DNA from: DASQPR01 sp963797675
Lineage (GTDB): Bacteria > Actinomycetota > Actinomycetes > Mycobacteriales > Micromonosporaceae
Assembly (NCBI GenBank): GCA_963797675.1
Contig: CAWCQQ010000018.1
Coordinates: 1-64,000, forward strand
Length of the DNA: 64,000 bases
Direction of reading: 5' to 3'
Shown one piece after another: positions 51,820 through 60,696 of the stretch. The position numbers and the translations under genes are program-made. The notes below the pieces were generated by a model. It had not been told where the DNA came from. It saw only the letters and a program-made list of their open reading frames with translations, and searched no databases. Position 1 is the stretch's first letter. Each line of letters starts with the position of its first letter.

Positions 51820-53298
51820 ATGACGAGCAGCACCGAGGCACCAGCCGGCGCCATCGCGTTCGATGATCTCGGCTCTGAGGAAGCGTTCCTCGCCGCGATC
51901 GACGCCACCATCAAGTACTTCAATGACGGCGACATCGTCGAAGGCACCATCGTTAAGGTCGATCGGGACGAGGTCCTGCTCGACATCGGCTACAAGACCG
52001 AGGGTGTCATTCCCTCGCGCGAGTTGTCGATCAAGCACGATGTCGACCCGGCTGACGTCGTGTCCGTCGGTGATCACGTCGAGGCCCTGGTTCTCCAGAA
52101 GGAGGACAAGGAAGGCCGTCTGATCCTCTCGAAGAAGCGCGCGCAGTACGAGCGTGCGTGGGGCACCATCGAGAAGATCAAGGAAGACGATGGTGTGGTC
52201 AAGGGCTCGGTCATCGAGGTCGTCAAGGGCGGTCTGATCATCGACATCGGCCTGCGCGGCTTCCTGCCCGCGTCGCTGGTCGAGATGCGTCGCGTACGTG
52301 ATCTGCAGCCGTACGTCGGCCGCGAACTCGAGGCGAAGATCATCGAGCTCGACAAGAACCGCAACAACGTGGTCCTGTCGCGCCGTGCCTACCTCGAGCA
52401 GACGCAGTCCGAGGTGCGCACCGACTTCCTGAACAAGCTGGCCAAGGGTCAGGTCCGCAAGGGTGTCGTGTCGAGCATCGTCAACTTCGGTGCGTTCGTC
52501 GACCTCGGCGGCGTGGACGGTCTCGTGCACGTGTCCGAGTTGTCCTGGAAGCACATTGATCACCCGTCCGAGGTCGTCGAGGTCGGCACCGAGGTCGAGG
52601 TCGAGGTGCTCGACGTGGATCTGGAGCGCGAGCGCGTGTCGCTGTCGCTCAAGGCCACGCAGGAAGACCCGTGGCGCCAGTTCGCGCGTACGCACGCGAT
52701 CCAGCAGATCGTGCCCGGCAAGGTCACGAAGCTGGTTCCGTTCGGTGCGTTCGTGCGGGTCGACGACGGCATCGAGGGTCTGGTCCACATCTCCGAGCTG
52801 GCCGAGCGCCACGTGGAGATCCCGGAGCAGGTCGTTCAGGTCGGTTCCGACGTGATGGTCAAGGTCATCGACATCGACCTCGAGCGTCGCCGGATCTCGC
52901 TGTCGCTGAAGCAGGCGAACGAGGGCTTCGTCGAGGGCGAGGAGCACTTCGACCCGACGCTCTACGGCATGGCCGCGACGTACGACACCGAGGGCAACTA
53001 CATCTACCCGGACGGCTTCGACCCGGAGACCGGCGAGTGGCTGGAAGGCTTCGACAAGCAGCGCGAGCTGTGGGAGAAGCAGTACGCCGACGCTCGTGTC
53101 CGTTGGGAAGCCCACCACAAGCAGGTGCAGACGGCCCGTGCCGCCGACGCGACCGCCGAGCCGGCTCCGGCCGCGGGCGGCACCGTCTCGTCGTCGACGC
53201 CGACCGCCACGAAGGCTCCGGAGGAGCCGGCCGGCACGCTGGCAACCGACGAGGCGCTTGCGGCTCTCCGCGAGAAGCTCGCCGGTGGCAACAAGTAG
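51820..53298 (+). CDS. rpsA: 30S ribosomal protein S1
   Basis: 492 residues. Four S1 RNA-binding domains (about 33-105, 122-190, 208-280, 295-365): GDIVEGTIVKVDRDEVLLDIGYKTEGVIPSREL; GLIIDIGLRGFLPASLVEMRRV; KGVVSSIVNFGAFVDLGGVDGLVHVSELSWKHIDHPSEV; and VTKLVPFGAFVRVDDGIEGLVHISELAERH. This is the shorter four-domain S1 of actinobacteria. The C-terminal ~110 residues are variable and end in an Ala/Pro/Thr-rich tail. S1 brings mRNA to the ribosome, although leaderless messages do not need it. ATG 51820 with GGAG about 13 bases upstream. A strong terminator follows. Confidence 0.97.
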   Translation: MTSSTEAPAGAIAFDDLGSEEAFLAAIDATIKYFNDGDIVEGTIVKVDRDEVLLDIGYKTEGVIPSRELSIKHDVDPADVVSVGDHVEALVLQKEDKEGRLILSKKRAQYERAWGTIEKIKEDDGVVKGSVIEVVKGGLIIDIGLRGFLPASLVEMRRVRDLQPYVGRELEAKIIELDKNRNNVVLSRRAYLEQTQSEVRTDFLNKLAKGQVRKGVVSSIVNFGAFVDLGGVDGLVHVSELSWKHIDHPSEVVEVGTEVEVEVLDVDLERERVSLSLKATQEDPWRQFARTHAIQQIVPGKVTKLVPFGAFVRVDDGIEGLVHISELAERHVEIPEQVVQVGSDVMVKVIDIDLERRRISLSLKQANEGFVEGEEHFDPTLYGMAATYDTEGNYIYPDGFDPETGEWLEGFDKQRELWEKQYADARVRWEAHHKQVQTARAADATAEPAPAAGGTVSSSTPTATKAPEEPAGTLATDEALAALREKLAGGNK

Positions 53299-53308
53299 CT
53301 AGAACAAC

Positions 53309-53343
53309 GAATGCGGCCCCGGACTTCGTCCGGGGCCGCATTC
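53309..53343 (+). terminator. 16-bp perfect hairpin terminator of rpsA
   Basis: GAATGCGGCCCCGGAC (53309-53324), loop TTC, exact reverse complement (53328-53343). It starts 11 bp after the rpsA stop. No T run, but the stem is very stable. Confidence 0.88.
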
Positions 53344-53434
53344 GCATATCCGACGGCGTCCACCCGAGGCTCCGCATCACGACCACGCCACGTCGGCGCG
53401 AACCATTCGGGTCCAAGATCGCGGTCGAGCGGCC

Positions 53435-53881
53435 CTACGGCTGGACGATGCTGGCGAACGCGACCGCGCCGGAGGTGCTGAACCACGCACCTGCGACCAC
53501 TGCGGCGACGAACACGACCATCAGTACGGTCAGACCGGACCGCACGATCAAGGCTCGCCGTGACTCCTGCGGTACGGGCGGTACGGCGGCGGCGTACCTC
53601 GGCGGCCGTGGCGCGATGGCGACCCCCGCCGAACGAGAAGTCGTCCGGCACCTGGCCCAACCAGGCGGCATCCAGCCGTGCGAGCTTGACGCGCATCCCG
53701 GCGTCGCGGAGATTGGCCCGTTGCGCCTGCCCGCGGCGGCCGGCGCGATGTGCACCGCCAGGACGGCGGGCGACGTGTGCTGGCCGGCGTAGATCACGTT
53801 CGCGGCCAGGTGCCGTCGATGCCGCAGGCCACTGCGCGGGATGCTGTCGACCGAGATGACGTACGACTTCGTCGCAGCCAT
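53435..53881 (-). CDS. Hypothetical single-pass membrane protein with probable compensating frameshifts
   Basis: An open frame of 148 residues from ATG 53881 (GGGAGG 6 bases upstream). The first ~50 residues (ATKSYVISVDSIPRSGLRHRRHLAANVIYAGQHTSPAVLAVHI) and the last ~40 (LTVLMVVFVAAVVAGAW, a membrane helix, then SIVQP) look genuine. In the middle (about 53590-53720) the codons lose the usual G/C third position. The next frame there has strong G/C3 and a protein-like sequence (VKLARLDAAWLGQVPDDF, then FGGGRHRATAAEVRRR). So two opposite single-base indels probably hide in a frame that stayed open. No family recognised. Confidence 0.62.
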   Translation of the reverse strand: MAATKSYVISVDSIPRSGLRHRRHLAANVIYAGQHTSPAVLAVHIAPAAAGRRNGPISATPGCASSSHGWMPPGWARCRTTSRSAGVAIAPRPPRYAAAVPPVPQESRRALIVRSGLTVLMVVFVAAVVAGAWFSTSGAVAFASIVQP

Positions 53882-54012
53882 GGCGGCCTCCCGTCCGTTG
53901 ATGATCCGTGTGCGGTCAATATAGGCTAAATATCCTATTGATTCCGATTGGCGCGCCGATCGCCATGATCCGGTAGCGAGGTACGCGCGAGGCGGGGGTG
54001 ATACTTGTCGGC

Positions 54013-54615
54013 GTGACAGTCTTCGTGGGCCTGACAGGCGGAATCGGGGCCGGTAAGAGTGCGGTCGCCGCACGCCTTGCCGAGCTGGGTGCGATCGTGA
54101 TCGACGCGGATCGGCTCGCCCGGGAGGTGGTCGAGCCCGGTACGGGTGGCCTCGCGGAGATCGTCGCTGCGTTCGGCCCGGACGTGCTCGGCGAGGACGG
54201 GGCTCTCGACCGGCCGGCCCTCGGTCGGGTCGTGTTCGGTGACGCGGAGAAGCGCCGCACGCTGGAGTCGATCATCCATCCACGGGTACGCGCCCGGACC
54301 GGCGAGATCCTGGCGGACGCGCCGGCGGGCTCGGTCGTCGTGAACGACGTGCCGTTGCTGGTCGAGGCGGGTCTCGCCGGCGGGTACGAGCTGGTCATCG
54401 TCGTACTCGCCGGCGTCGAGACCCGGATCCGTCGGCTGGCCACCGATCGCGGCATGCCCGCCGACGAGGCCCGCGCCCGGATCGCCGCGCAGGCGACGGA
54501 CGAGCAGCGCCGGGCCGTCGCGGACATCGTGATCGTCAACGACGGGACCGTGGAGCAGCTGCGCCAGCAGGTCGACGAGGTGTGGAAGATCCGGCTGGGC
54601 GGCGAGCACTCATGA
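54013..54615 (+). CDS. coaE: Dephospho-CoA kinase
   Basis: 200 residues. Walker A GLTGGIGAGKSAVAARLAELG; VIDADRLAREVVEPGTGG; LESIIHPRVRA; VVNDVPLLVEAGLAGGYELVIVVLA; and RIAAQATDEQRRAVADIVIVNDG: all CoaE signatures. Phosphorylates dephospho-CoA, the last step of CoA synthesis. GTG 54013 begins immediately before the first strand; GATACT at 53999-54004 could be a -10 box giving a leaderless transcript. GTG 53998 is an alternative. Its stop overlaps the ATG of the sensor kinase gene, an unusual coupling. Confidence 0.95.
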   Translation: MTVFVGLTGGIGAGKSAVAARLAELGAIVIDADRLAREVVEPGTGGLAEIVAAFGPDVLGEDGALDRPALGRVVFGDAEKRRTLESIIHPRVRARTGEILADAPAGSVVVNDVPLLVEAGLAGGYELVIVVLAGVETRIRRLATDRGMPADEARARIAAQATDEQRRAVADIVIVNDGTVEQLRQQVDEVWKIRLGGEHS

Positions 54616-55973
54616 CAGATGTCACGACACCATCCACGAACTCACCACTACCGCCGACCGCGTCCGGGACGGAGGCTGGTCAGATGAGTACTGCCGTCTC
54701 CCGGCTGGCCGCCGCGATCCGCCGGATGTACGTCGATGCGTTCCTCGACGAGATCGGGCCACGGCGCTGGCTGCGTGCCCGGGTCGGCGCGATCATCTGT
54801 CTGATATTCATGACCTGGCCGGTACGGTCGACGTTGGCAAGCGACCATTCGTTCGCGTACAAGATAATGATCTTGACTCTGCTTCTCGGGTATGCGGTTT
54901 CCTTCGTGACCGTGATCTGGCGAAACACGCCACAACTGCATGCGAATCGCGCACCGCGGGCGATCGTGATCGGGCTCGTCCTCGGTGGACTGCTGTGCAT
55001 CCAATTCGGGCAGCAGTGGCTGGTCGCGCTCACCTACTTCACGATGGCGGCACTGCTGTTCAACTGCCGGACCAAGCATTGGCCGTACATCGTGATCCTG
55101 GTCCCGGCCACGGAGATCATCGTCGGGCGCTGGGGCTTCGGCGATGCGTCCTGGAAGCCGGTCACGCTCGCGCTGCAGGCGGTGCTGATCGGAGTCGTGC
55201 AGGCCGCGTTCTACCTGCAGGTCTCGGCGAAGATGGAGTTGCGCCGGGCACGTGCCGACCTGGCCCGCCTCGCGGTCAGCGAGGAGCGCCTGCGTATCTC
55301 TCGCGACCTGCACGACATCCTCGGCCAGCAGCTGTCGGCGGTGTCGTTGAAGGCCGAGCTCGCAGCGCGCCTGACCAGCCGTGATCCGGAACGGGCGGCC
55401 GCGGAAATGATCGAGGTGGCCGCGGTCGCGCGGGCCGCGCTGGCCGATGTCCGCGAGACCGTGGCGGGTTACCGACAGATGTCCCTGTGCGGCGAGACCG
55501 AGACCGCGAAGGCGCTGCTCACCGCAGCTCGGGTGGAGACCTCGATCTCGATGTCCGCGCTGCCGCCGGTGCTCGACGCGTGCGGTGCGTGGGTCGTGCG
55601 CGAGGCCGTGACGAACGTGATCCGCCACGCCGGCGCGACGCGCTGCGAGATCAGCGCCGTCCGCACCGCGGAGTCCGTCGTGATCGAGGTTCGGGACAAT
55701 GGGGGTACGAGCGGCGGCCGCCCCGGCCAGCTCGACGTGACGTTCGGAAACGGCCTGACCGGCCTGTCCGAGCGGGTCGCGTGCGAGCGTGGCGTGTTGT
55801 GGACCGGCCGGGAGAACGGCTGGTTCGTGGTCCGGGCGACGTTCGACGAGGCGGCCGTCCGCGCCGCGGTTGTCGGTGGCGCTGCCGCTGCCTCCGCGGC
55901 CACCGGAGCCGCGCGCGTGTCGGCTTCCAGGCTCGGGCATCCGGCGACCTCGCCCGCCGGCATCGCCGCGTGA
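54612..55973 (+). CDS. Sensor histidine kinase, DesK/NarX-like (HisKA_3)
   Basis: 453 residues. A variable ~50-residue N-terminus, then about five membrane helices (GAIICLIFMTWPV, IMILTLLLGYAVSFVTVIW, AIVIGLVLGGLLCIQFG, LVALTYFTMAALLF, LALQAVLIGVVQAAFYLQV). The HisKA_3 phosphoacceptor is ERLRISRDLHDILGQQLSAVSLKAELAARL and the ATPase N box is WVVREAVTNVIRHAGATRCEI. An Ala-rich tail ends the protein. Layout matches DesK, the membrane-fluidity sensor, but the signal here is unknown. Overlaps coaE upstream and the response regulator downstream (GTGA). Confidence 0.92.
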   Translation: MTDVTTPSTNSPLPPTASGTEAGQMSTAVSRLAAAIRRMYVDAFLDEIGPRRWLRARVGAIICLIFMTWPVRSTLASDHSFAYKIMILTLLLGYAVSFVTVIWRNTPQLHANRAPRAIVIGLVLGGLLCIQFGQQWLVALTYFTMAALLFNCRTKHWPYIVILVPATEIIVGRWGFGDASWKPVTLALQAVLIGVVQAAFYLQVSAKMELRRARADLARLAVSEERLRISRDLHDILGQQLSAVSLKAELAARLTSRDPERAAAEMIEVAAVARAALADVRETVAGYRQMSLCGETETAKALLTAARVETSISMSALPPVLDACGAWVVREAVTNVIRHAGATRCEISAVRTAESVVIEVRDNGGTSGGRPGQLDVTFGNGLTGLSERVACERGVLWTGRENGWFVVRATFDEAAVRAAVVGGAAAASAATGAARVSASRLGHPATSPAGIAA

Positions 55974-56575
55974 TCCGGCTGCTGCTCGCCGAGGATCAGC
56001 ATCTCGTCCGTGGCGCCTTGGAGGCGCTGCTCGCGATGGAGGACGACTTCGACATCGTCGCGTCGGTCGCGGACGGTGCGGCGGCGGTCGCCGCGGCGGC
56101 CGAATTCCTTCCGGACGTCGCGCTGCTCGACATCGAGATGCCGGTGCTGGACGGGATCGCCGCGACCCGCGATATCTGTGCAGCGACGCCGTCGGTCCGC
56201 GTGATGATCCTGACCACGTTCGGCCGGCCCGGATATCTGCGCCGGGCGATGGACGCGGGCGCCCGCGGCTTCATGGTCAAGGATGCGTCGCCGGATCGGC
56301 TCGCGGCGGCCGTACGTCTGGTGCACGGCGGCCGTACGGTGGTCGATCCGGAACTTGCCGTGGCATCGCTGTCCAGCGGCGCGAACCCGCTGACCGAGCG
56401 GGAAGCCGAGGTGCTCCGGGTTGCCGAGGACGGCGGGACCGTGCTGGACATCGCCCGTACGCTGCACCTGTCCGACGGCACCGTGCGGAACTACCTGTCC
56501 GCCGCGATCGGCAAGACCGGCGCCCGTACGCGTGCCGAGGCCGCCCGGATGGCTCGGTCTAACGGCTGGTTGTAG
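55970..56575 (+). CDS. LuxR/NarL-family response regulator, DesR-like
   Basis: 201 residues from GTG 55970, which overlaps the kinase stop. Receiver: IRLLLAEDQHLVRGALEALLAMEDDFDIVASVADG, phospho-Asp in VALLDIEMPVLDGIAATRDI, MILTTFGRPGYLRRAMDAGARGFMVKDASPD. C-terminal HTH: NPLTEREAEVLRVAEDGGTVLDIARTLHLSDGTVRNYLSAAIGKTGARTRAEAA. The wording is close to DesR, the partner of DesK. Targets are unknown; no desaturase gene is nearby. The convergent gene downstream overlaps its end by 17 bp. Confidence 0.93.
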   Translation: MIRLLLAEDQHLVRGALEALLAMEDDFDIVASVADGAAAVAAAAEFLPDVALLDIEMPVLDGIAATRDICAATPSVRVMILTTFGRPGYLRRAMDAGARGFMVKDASPDRLAAAVRLVHGGRTVVDPELAVASLSSGANPLTEREAEVLRVAEDGGTVLDIARTLHLSDGTVRNYLSAAIGKTGARTRAEAARMARSNGWL

Positions 56576-58178
56576 CCGGAACCGGATCCGGCAGCGTCGG
56601 AACGTTGCCGGGCGTGATCGTGATGTACCCGTACGCGCCGGTGCGGGTACGCAGCTCGAGCCGCCGCAGTACGCCGTGTGCGTCGACCCAGAAGCGCAGC
56701 CGGCCGTAACCGGGCGTGACCTTCGCTTCGGCGGGCTGGCGGACCTCGAACACCGTCACCGGTACGCCGTCGACCGTGTCGCTGCGCAGCCGGGACGCGA
56801 TCGGCTTGAGCGTCGCCGGATCGTCCGGCATCGACGAGGAGACGGCCAGCAGCTCATTCATGATCAGCTCGAGGTCCTGCTCGCCGTACTGGTCGGCGTA
56901 GCCCGTCCACGGTGTGCGCTTCCAGCCGCTCGGCGCCGGGTGCAGCGATGGTTTCGCCAGCGCACCGCCCGCGTTCTGGCCGGCCGTACCGGTCAACGTG
57001 CCGTACACCGTCAGGCCGGCCGCGTCGGCGCGCAGCGTCGCATCCGGTGACGATGACTTGTTGTTGCGGATCGTGGCGTACACGGCCGGGACGTGCCAGT
57101 CCACCCAGCCGGTCGCGCTGTACAGCGTCTGCTGGTCCACCGGTACGGCCAGCGTGATCACGCCGCCGCCGGCGGCATCGTCCGCCTTACGCATCTTTGC
57201 GAGCAGCGTCAATTGCTTCGCGGTCAGCGGCGTCGGCTTGTTGGCGGCGCCGCCGAGCAGCTCGATCGCGCTCGGATCGGTGCGGTCCGACCGGTTGAAG
57301 TCGATCCGCAGCGTCGTGGTCGGGTCCACCAGCGCCTCGACCCGCAGGACGCGGGAGTGCGCGTCGACCCAGTAGCGGACCTGGCCGCCCTGCGCCGCGA
57401 ACGGCAACCCGGTGGGCGTCGCCGTCGGCTGCGATGCGGCCACCGGCGGCACTGCGGCACCGTCGATGATGTCGACCGGTACGCCGTTGATCTCGTCGGT
57501 GCCGACCAGCAACGTGCCGATCGCCGAGATCTGGGATGCGTTGTCGATGCTCGCCGCCCGCATCGAAAACAGCAGCGTGATCATCGTGTCGATCGCGGAT
57601 CCCGGCTCGATCGGGCGTACCTGCCAGCCGGTCGGCGGTGCCGGGATCGGCGGGGCGGGATACGGCGCGTACGCCGTTCCGCCGGTCGCCGGCGGCCGGT
57701 AGAGGCCGGGCCGGACGGCAACCACACCGGGAATTGCCTGGATCATGCCGTCGTCCGGACCGGCGGTCTGTCCGACGCTGTTCAGGTAGATCAGCGGCTG
57801 CCGCCAGTCGACCCAGCCGTTCATGCGGACCGCGGTCAGGCCGCTGCCGATCGTGACGAAGACGGCGGCGTGGCCGGCGGTGTAGTTCGACAGCCGTACG
57901 CCGGCGAGCCGGGTGGCCTCGGCCGCGGTGACCGGGCGGCTCGGGAACGTGGGCGTCGACGGCTGCCTCGCGCGGGAGAGGAACGCGTTGCCGACGAACA
58001 GCGCGCCGACGATCAGAGCGGCGAGCGCGACGAGTGCGACGGCACGACGCGGGCGCCGGGTCCCGTTGCCGGGAGGCGGCGTGGATGCGTGTCGGTGGCC
58101 GGCCTGGTGCGGCGTATGGCCGGCGGTACGTGGCAGTGTTTCGGCGGGGGGCCTCACGTTCGGTGAAACGTCAGTCAC
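56559..58178 (-). CDS. Membrane-anchored protein with duplicated extracytoplasmic domain
   Basis: 539 residues. A disordered N-terminus (Pro/His-rich, about 1-45), one membrane helix (AVALVALAALIVGALFVGNAFL), then an outside region made of two related units. Each has a 'GWVDW-x-x-P' strand (MNGWVDWRQPLIYLNS; ATGWVDWHVPAVYATI) and, ~180 residues later, a 'VDAH' strand (VRYWVDAHSRVLRVEAL; LRFWVDAHGVLRRLELR). The pattern recalls the LppX/LprG-type lipid-binding half-barrel, but I cannot assign it. GTG start at 58178. Its 3' end overlaps the convergent response regulator gene by 17 bp. Confidence 0.75.
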   Translation of the reverse strand: MTDVSPNVRPPAETLPRTAGHTPHQAGHRHASTPPPGNGTRRPRRAVALVALAALIVGALFVGNAFLSRARQPSTPTFPSRPVTAAEATRLAGVRLSNYTAGHAAVFVTIGSGLTAVRMNGWVDWRQPLIYLNSVGQTAGPDDGMIQAIPGVVAVRPGLYRPPATGGTAYAPYPAPPIPAPPTGWQVRPIEPGSAIDTMITLLFSMRAASIDNASQISAIGTLLVGTDEINGVPVDIIDGAAVPPVAASQPTATPTGLPFAAQGGQVRYWVDAHSRVLRVEALVDPTTTLRIDFNRSDRTDPSAIELLGGAANKPTPLTAKQLTLLAKMRKADDAAGGGVITLAVPVDQQTLYSATGWVDWHVPAVYATIRNNKSSSPDATLRADAAGLTVYGTLTGTAGQNAGGALAKPSLHPAPSGWKRTPWTGYADQYGEQDLELIMNELLAVSSSMPDDPATLKPIASRLRSDTVDGVPVTVFEVRQPAEAKVTPGYGRLRFWVDAHGVLRRLELRTRTGAYGYITITPGNVPTLPDPVPATTSR

Positions 58179-58252
58179 TGGTGGTAGGTGACGGGCGTAC
58201 CCCCAAATGGTTGCCGCCGGCCCGGTCGGCGACCGGGCCGGCGACTCCGGCC

Positions 58253-60295
58253 TTAAGCGCGCAGCAGGCCGCGCCGCTTGAGCAGTGGTTCGAGCTGCGG
58301 ATCGCGACCGCGGAACTCACGGAAGACGGTCATCGGATCGGCGCTTCCGCACGCACCCAGCAGCTTGAACCGGAACGTGTCGCCGTTCTCCCGGGTGAGG
58401 CCGCCGTTCTCGCGGAACCAGTCGACGGTGTCCGCGTCCAGCACCTCGCTCCAGATGTAGCCGTAGTAGCCGGCGCTGTAGCCGCCCGAGAACACGTGCG
58501 CGAAGTAGCCGCTGCGGTAGCGCGGCGGGATCGCCTCGACCGCGATTCCGGCCTTCGCCAGCGCCGCGGATTCGAACTCCAGCACGTCGGTCACGGTCTC
58601 ACCGGGCGCCAGCGTGTGCCAGGCCAGGTCGAGGAGGGACGCGGCGAGGTATTCGACGGTCGCGAATCCCTCGTTGAACGCCTCGGATGCGTGCAGGCGG
58701 TCGACGATCTCCTGCGGCAGCGGTTCGCCGGTCTCGATGTGCGTGGCGTAGTTCGCCAGGACCTCCGGCCATAGCAGCCACAGCTCGTTGACCTGCGACG
58801 GGTACTCCACGAAGTCACGCGGGGCGTTCGTACCGGAGAACATCGGCCAGCGTGCGTGCCCGAACAGACCGTGCAGCGCGTGGCCGAACTCGTGGAACAT
58901 CGTCCGGACCTGGTCGAGGCTCATCAGCGTGGGCTGGCCGTCGGGCGCCTTGTTGATGTTCATGTTCTGCGTGACGATCGGCCGGGAGCCCTCGATGTCG
59001 TTCGGCGTGACCAGGCTGTCCATCCAGGCGCCGCCGGACTTCGACGGCCGGGTGAGGTAGTCCGCCACGATCAGCCCGAGCGGCTCGCCGTCCGCCTCGA
59101 AGACCTCGAAGATCCGCACGTCTTGGTTGTATCCAGCCAGGTCGGTGCGCTCGCTGAAGGTGATGCCGTACAGCTTCGTCGCGGCGAAGAACACGCCGTC
59201 GATCAGGACCCGGTTGAGTTCGAAGTAGGGTCGCAGCGCGTTCTCGTCGATGTCGTAGTGTGCGGCCCGGACCCGTTCGGTGTAGTAGGCCCAGTCCCAT
59301 GGCTGCAGCGCGAAGTCTCCGCCATCCGCGTCGATCACCGCCTGCAGGTCCGCCGCCTCCGCTGCGGCGTTCGCGACCGCCGCCGGCGCAAGCCGCCCGA
59401 GCATGTCGGCGACGGCGTCCACGGTCCGGGCGGTGTTGTCCGCGATCACGTAGGCGGCATGGTTCGGGTAGCCGAACAGCTCGGCCGCGCGGGCCCGAAG
59501 CGCCGCGATCTGCGGGATCAGTGCGGTGGTGTCCGCGTCGCCGCCGCTCGTACCGCGCGCCGTCGACGTGGTGTGGATCTGTTCGCGCAGGCCGCGGTTG
59601 GTCAGCGAGGCGAGCGCCGGCTGGTTCGTCGGCAGCACGAAATTCAGCGAGTACGGCGCGTCGCGCTCGTCCGCCGCGGCCCGGGCTGCCGCGATCGCGT
59701 CCTCGGACAATCCGTCCAGCAGCGTCGCGTCGTGAATGTCGATGGTCGCCGCCTGCCGTCCGGCCCGGACGCGGTTGCCGAACTCGGTCGTCAGCGTGGC
59801 CAGTTCGCCGTTGATCGTGCGCAGCTCGTCCTGCTCGGCCGTGCCGAGGTTGGCGCCGGCCCGGACGAAGTCGGTGTGGTAGCGCTCGAGCAGCCAGGCC
59901 TCCGGAGCGTCCAGACCGAGGTCGTCCCGTACCGCGTAGAGGCTGCGTACGCGGTCGAACAGCCGGCCGTCCATGAAGATCGCGTCGTTGTGCGCGGCCA
60001 ACAGCGGTGCGACCCGTTCGTCGATCGCATCCAGGTCGGGCGTCGTGTCGGCGCCCTGGACCAGGTAGAACACCGAGGTGGCGTAGCGCAGATCGGCGCC
60101 GGTGCGCTCGATCGCCACGATCGTATTGTCGAATGTCGGTGCGTCCTGATCGGCGGCAATTGCGGCGATCTGCTCGCGCTGCTGGGCCATTCCGGACATG
60201 ATTGCCTCTTCGTAGTGCGCGCTGGTAAGCACGTCAAAACGGGGCAAACGGTATGCAAGGTCGCTGACCGTGAGCAGCGGATTTGGCGAAGTCAT
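58253..60295 (-). CDS. M3 family metallopeptidase (Dcp-like peptidyl-dipeptidase / oligopeptidase)
   Basis: 680 residues, normal for the family. Zinc site HExxH in VRTMFHEFGHALHGLFGH, downstream ligand Glu in FVEYPSQVNELW, and the conserved Tyr-rich PPRYRSGYFAHVFSGGYSAGYYGYIWSEVLDAD. The N-terminal helical region includes NPLLTVSDLAYRLPRFDVLTSAHYEEA and FDNTIVAIERTG, as in Dcp. Degrades short peptides, usually in the cytoplasm; no signal peptide. ATG 60295 chosen at the start of conservation. Downstream is a 74-bp gap to the membrane protein gene. Confidence 0.94.
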   Translation of the reverse strand: MTSPNPLLTVSDLAYRLPRFDVLTSAHYEEAIMSGMAQQREQIAAIAADQDAPTFDNTIVAIERTGADLRYATSVFYLVQGADTTPDLDAIDERVAPLLAAHNDAIFMDGRLFDRVRSLYAVRDDLGLDAPEAWLLERYHTDFVRAGANLGTAEQDELRTINGELATLTTEFGNRVRAGRQAATIDIHDATLLDGLSEDAIAAARAAADERDAPYSLNFVLPTNQPALASLTNRGLREQIHTTSTARGTSGGDADTTALIPQIAALRARAAELFGYPNHAAYVIADNTARTVDAVADMLGRLAPAAVANAAAEAADLQAVIDADGGDFALQPWDWAYYTERVRAAHYDIDENALRPYFELNRVLIDGVFFAATKLYGITFSERTDLAGYNQDVRIFEVFEADGEPLGLIVADYLTRPSKSGGAWMDSLVTPNDIEGSRPIVTQNMNINKAPDGQPTLMSLDQVRTMFHEFGHALHGLFGHARWPMFSGTNAPRDFVEYPSQVNELWLLWPEVLANYATHIETGEPLPQEIVDRLHASEAFNEGFATVEYLAASLLDLAWHTLAPGETVTDVLEFESAALAKAGIAVEAIPPRYRSGYFAHVFSGGYSAGYYGYIWSEVLDADTVDWFRENGGLTRENGDTFRFKLLGACGSADPMTVFREFRGRDPQLEPLLKRRGLLRA

Positions 60296-60696
60296 GAGCG
60301 CGACGATAGCGCGCGCACCCATTGCCGTACGTGCCATGGCCGGTGTTAGCGATCGGTGAACTGGCTGGCCACGAATACCGGCCGCGGAATGATGGGCCAA
60401 TTTCACGATCGCCGATGAACCCCATTGTGCGGTGAGACCGGCGGCGTTACCGTTTTACCGTAGGCCGTTCGCGGCGGCCGCCCGAGCAAGGACCGGACCT
60501 CCACACCGGCCGGTCAGCTTGGCGTGGGAGTTTGCAGCCTCGGCTGTCGGGCTATCCGACTTTCGACGAGCGCAACTCGACCGCGGTCGCGCGAAGGCGC
60601 AGACCGGCCGCCGCGAACGTCCTTTCTGCATGTACCTACCCGGTGCGATACCCATGACGTGGGAGATTGTCGGACCGTCGGCGTACGGTTTCTTTC
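60296..60696. promoter_or_regulatory. Divergent intergenic region upstream of uvrB
   Basis: 401 bp between the M3 peptidase and uvrB. Open frames here lack start signals and conserved content, so I call it non-coding. A SOS-type LexA box is not apparent to me. The region near 60680-60696 is pyrimidine-rich up to the ATG, without a ribosome site, so uvrB may be leaderless. Confidence 0.45.
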
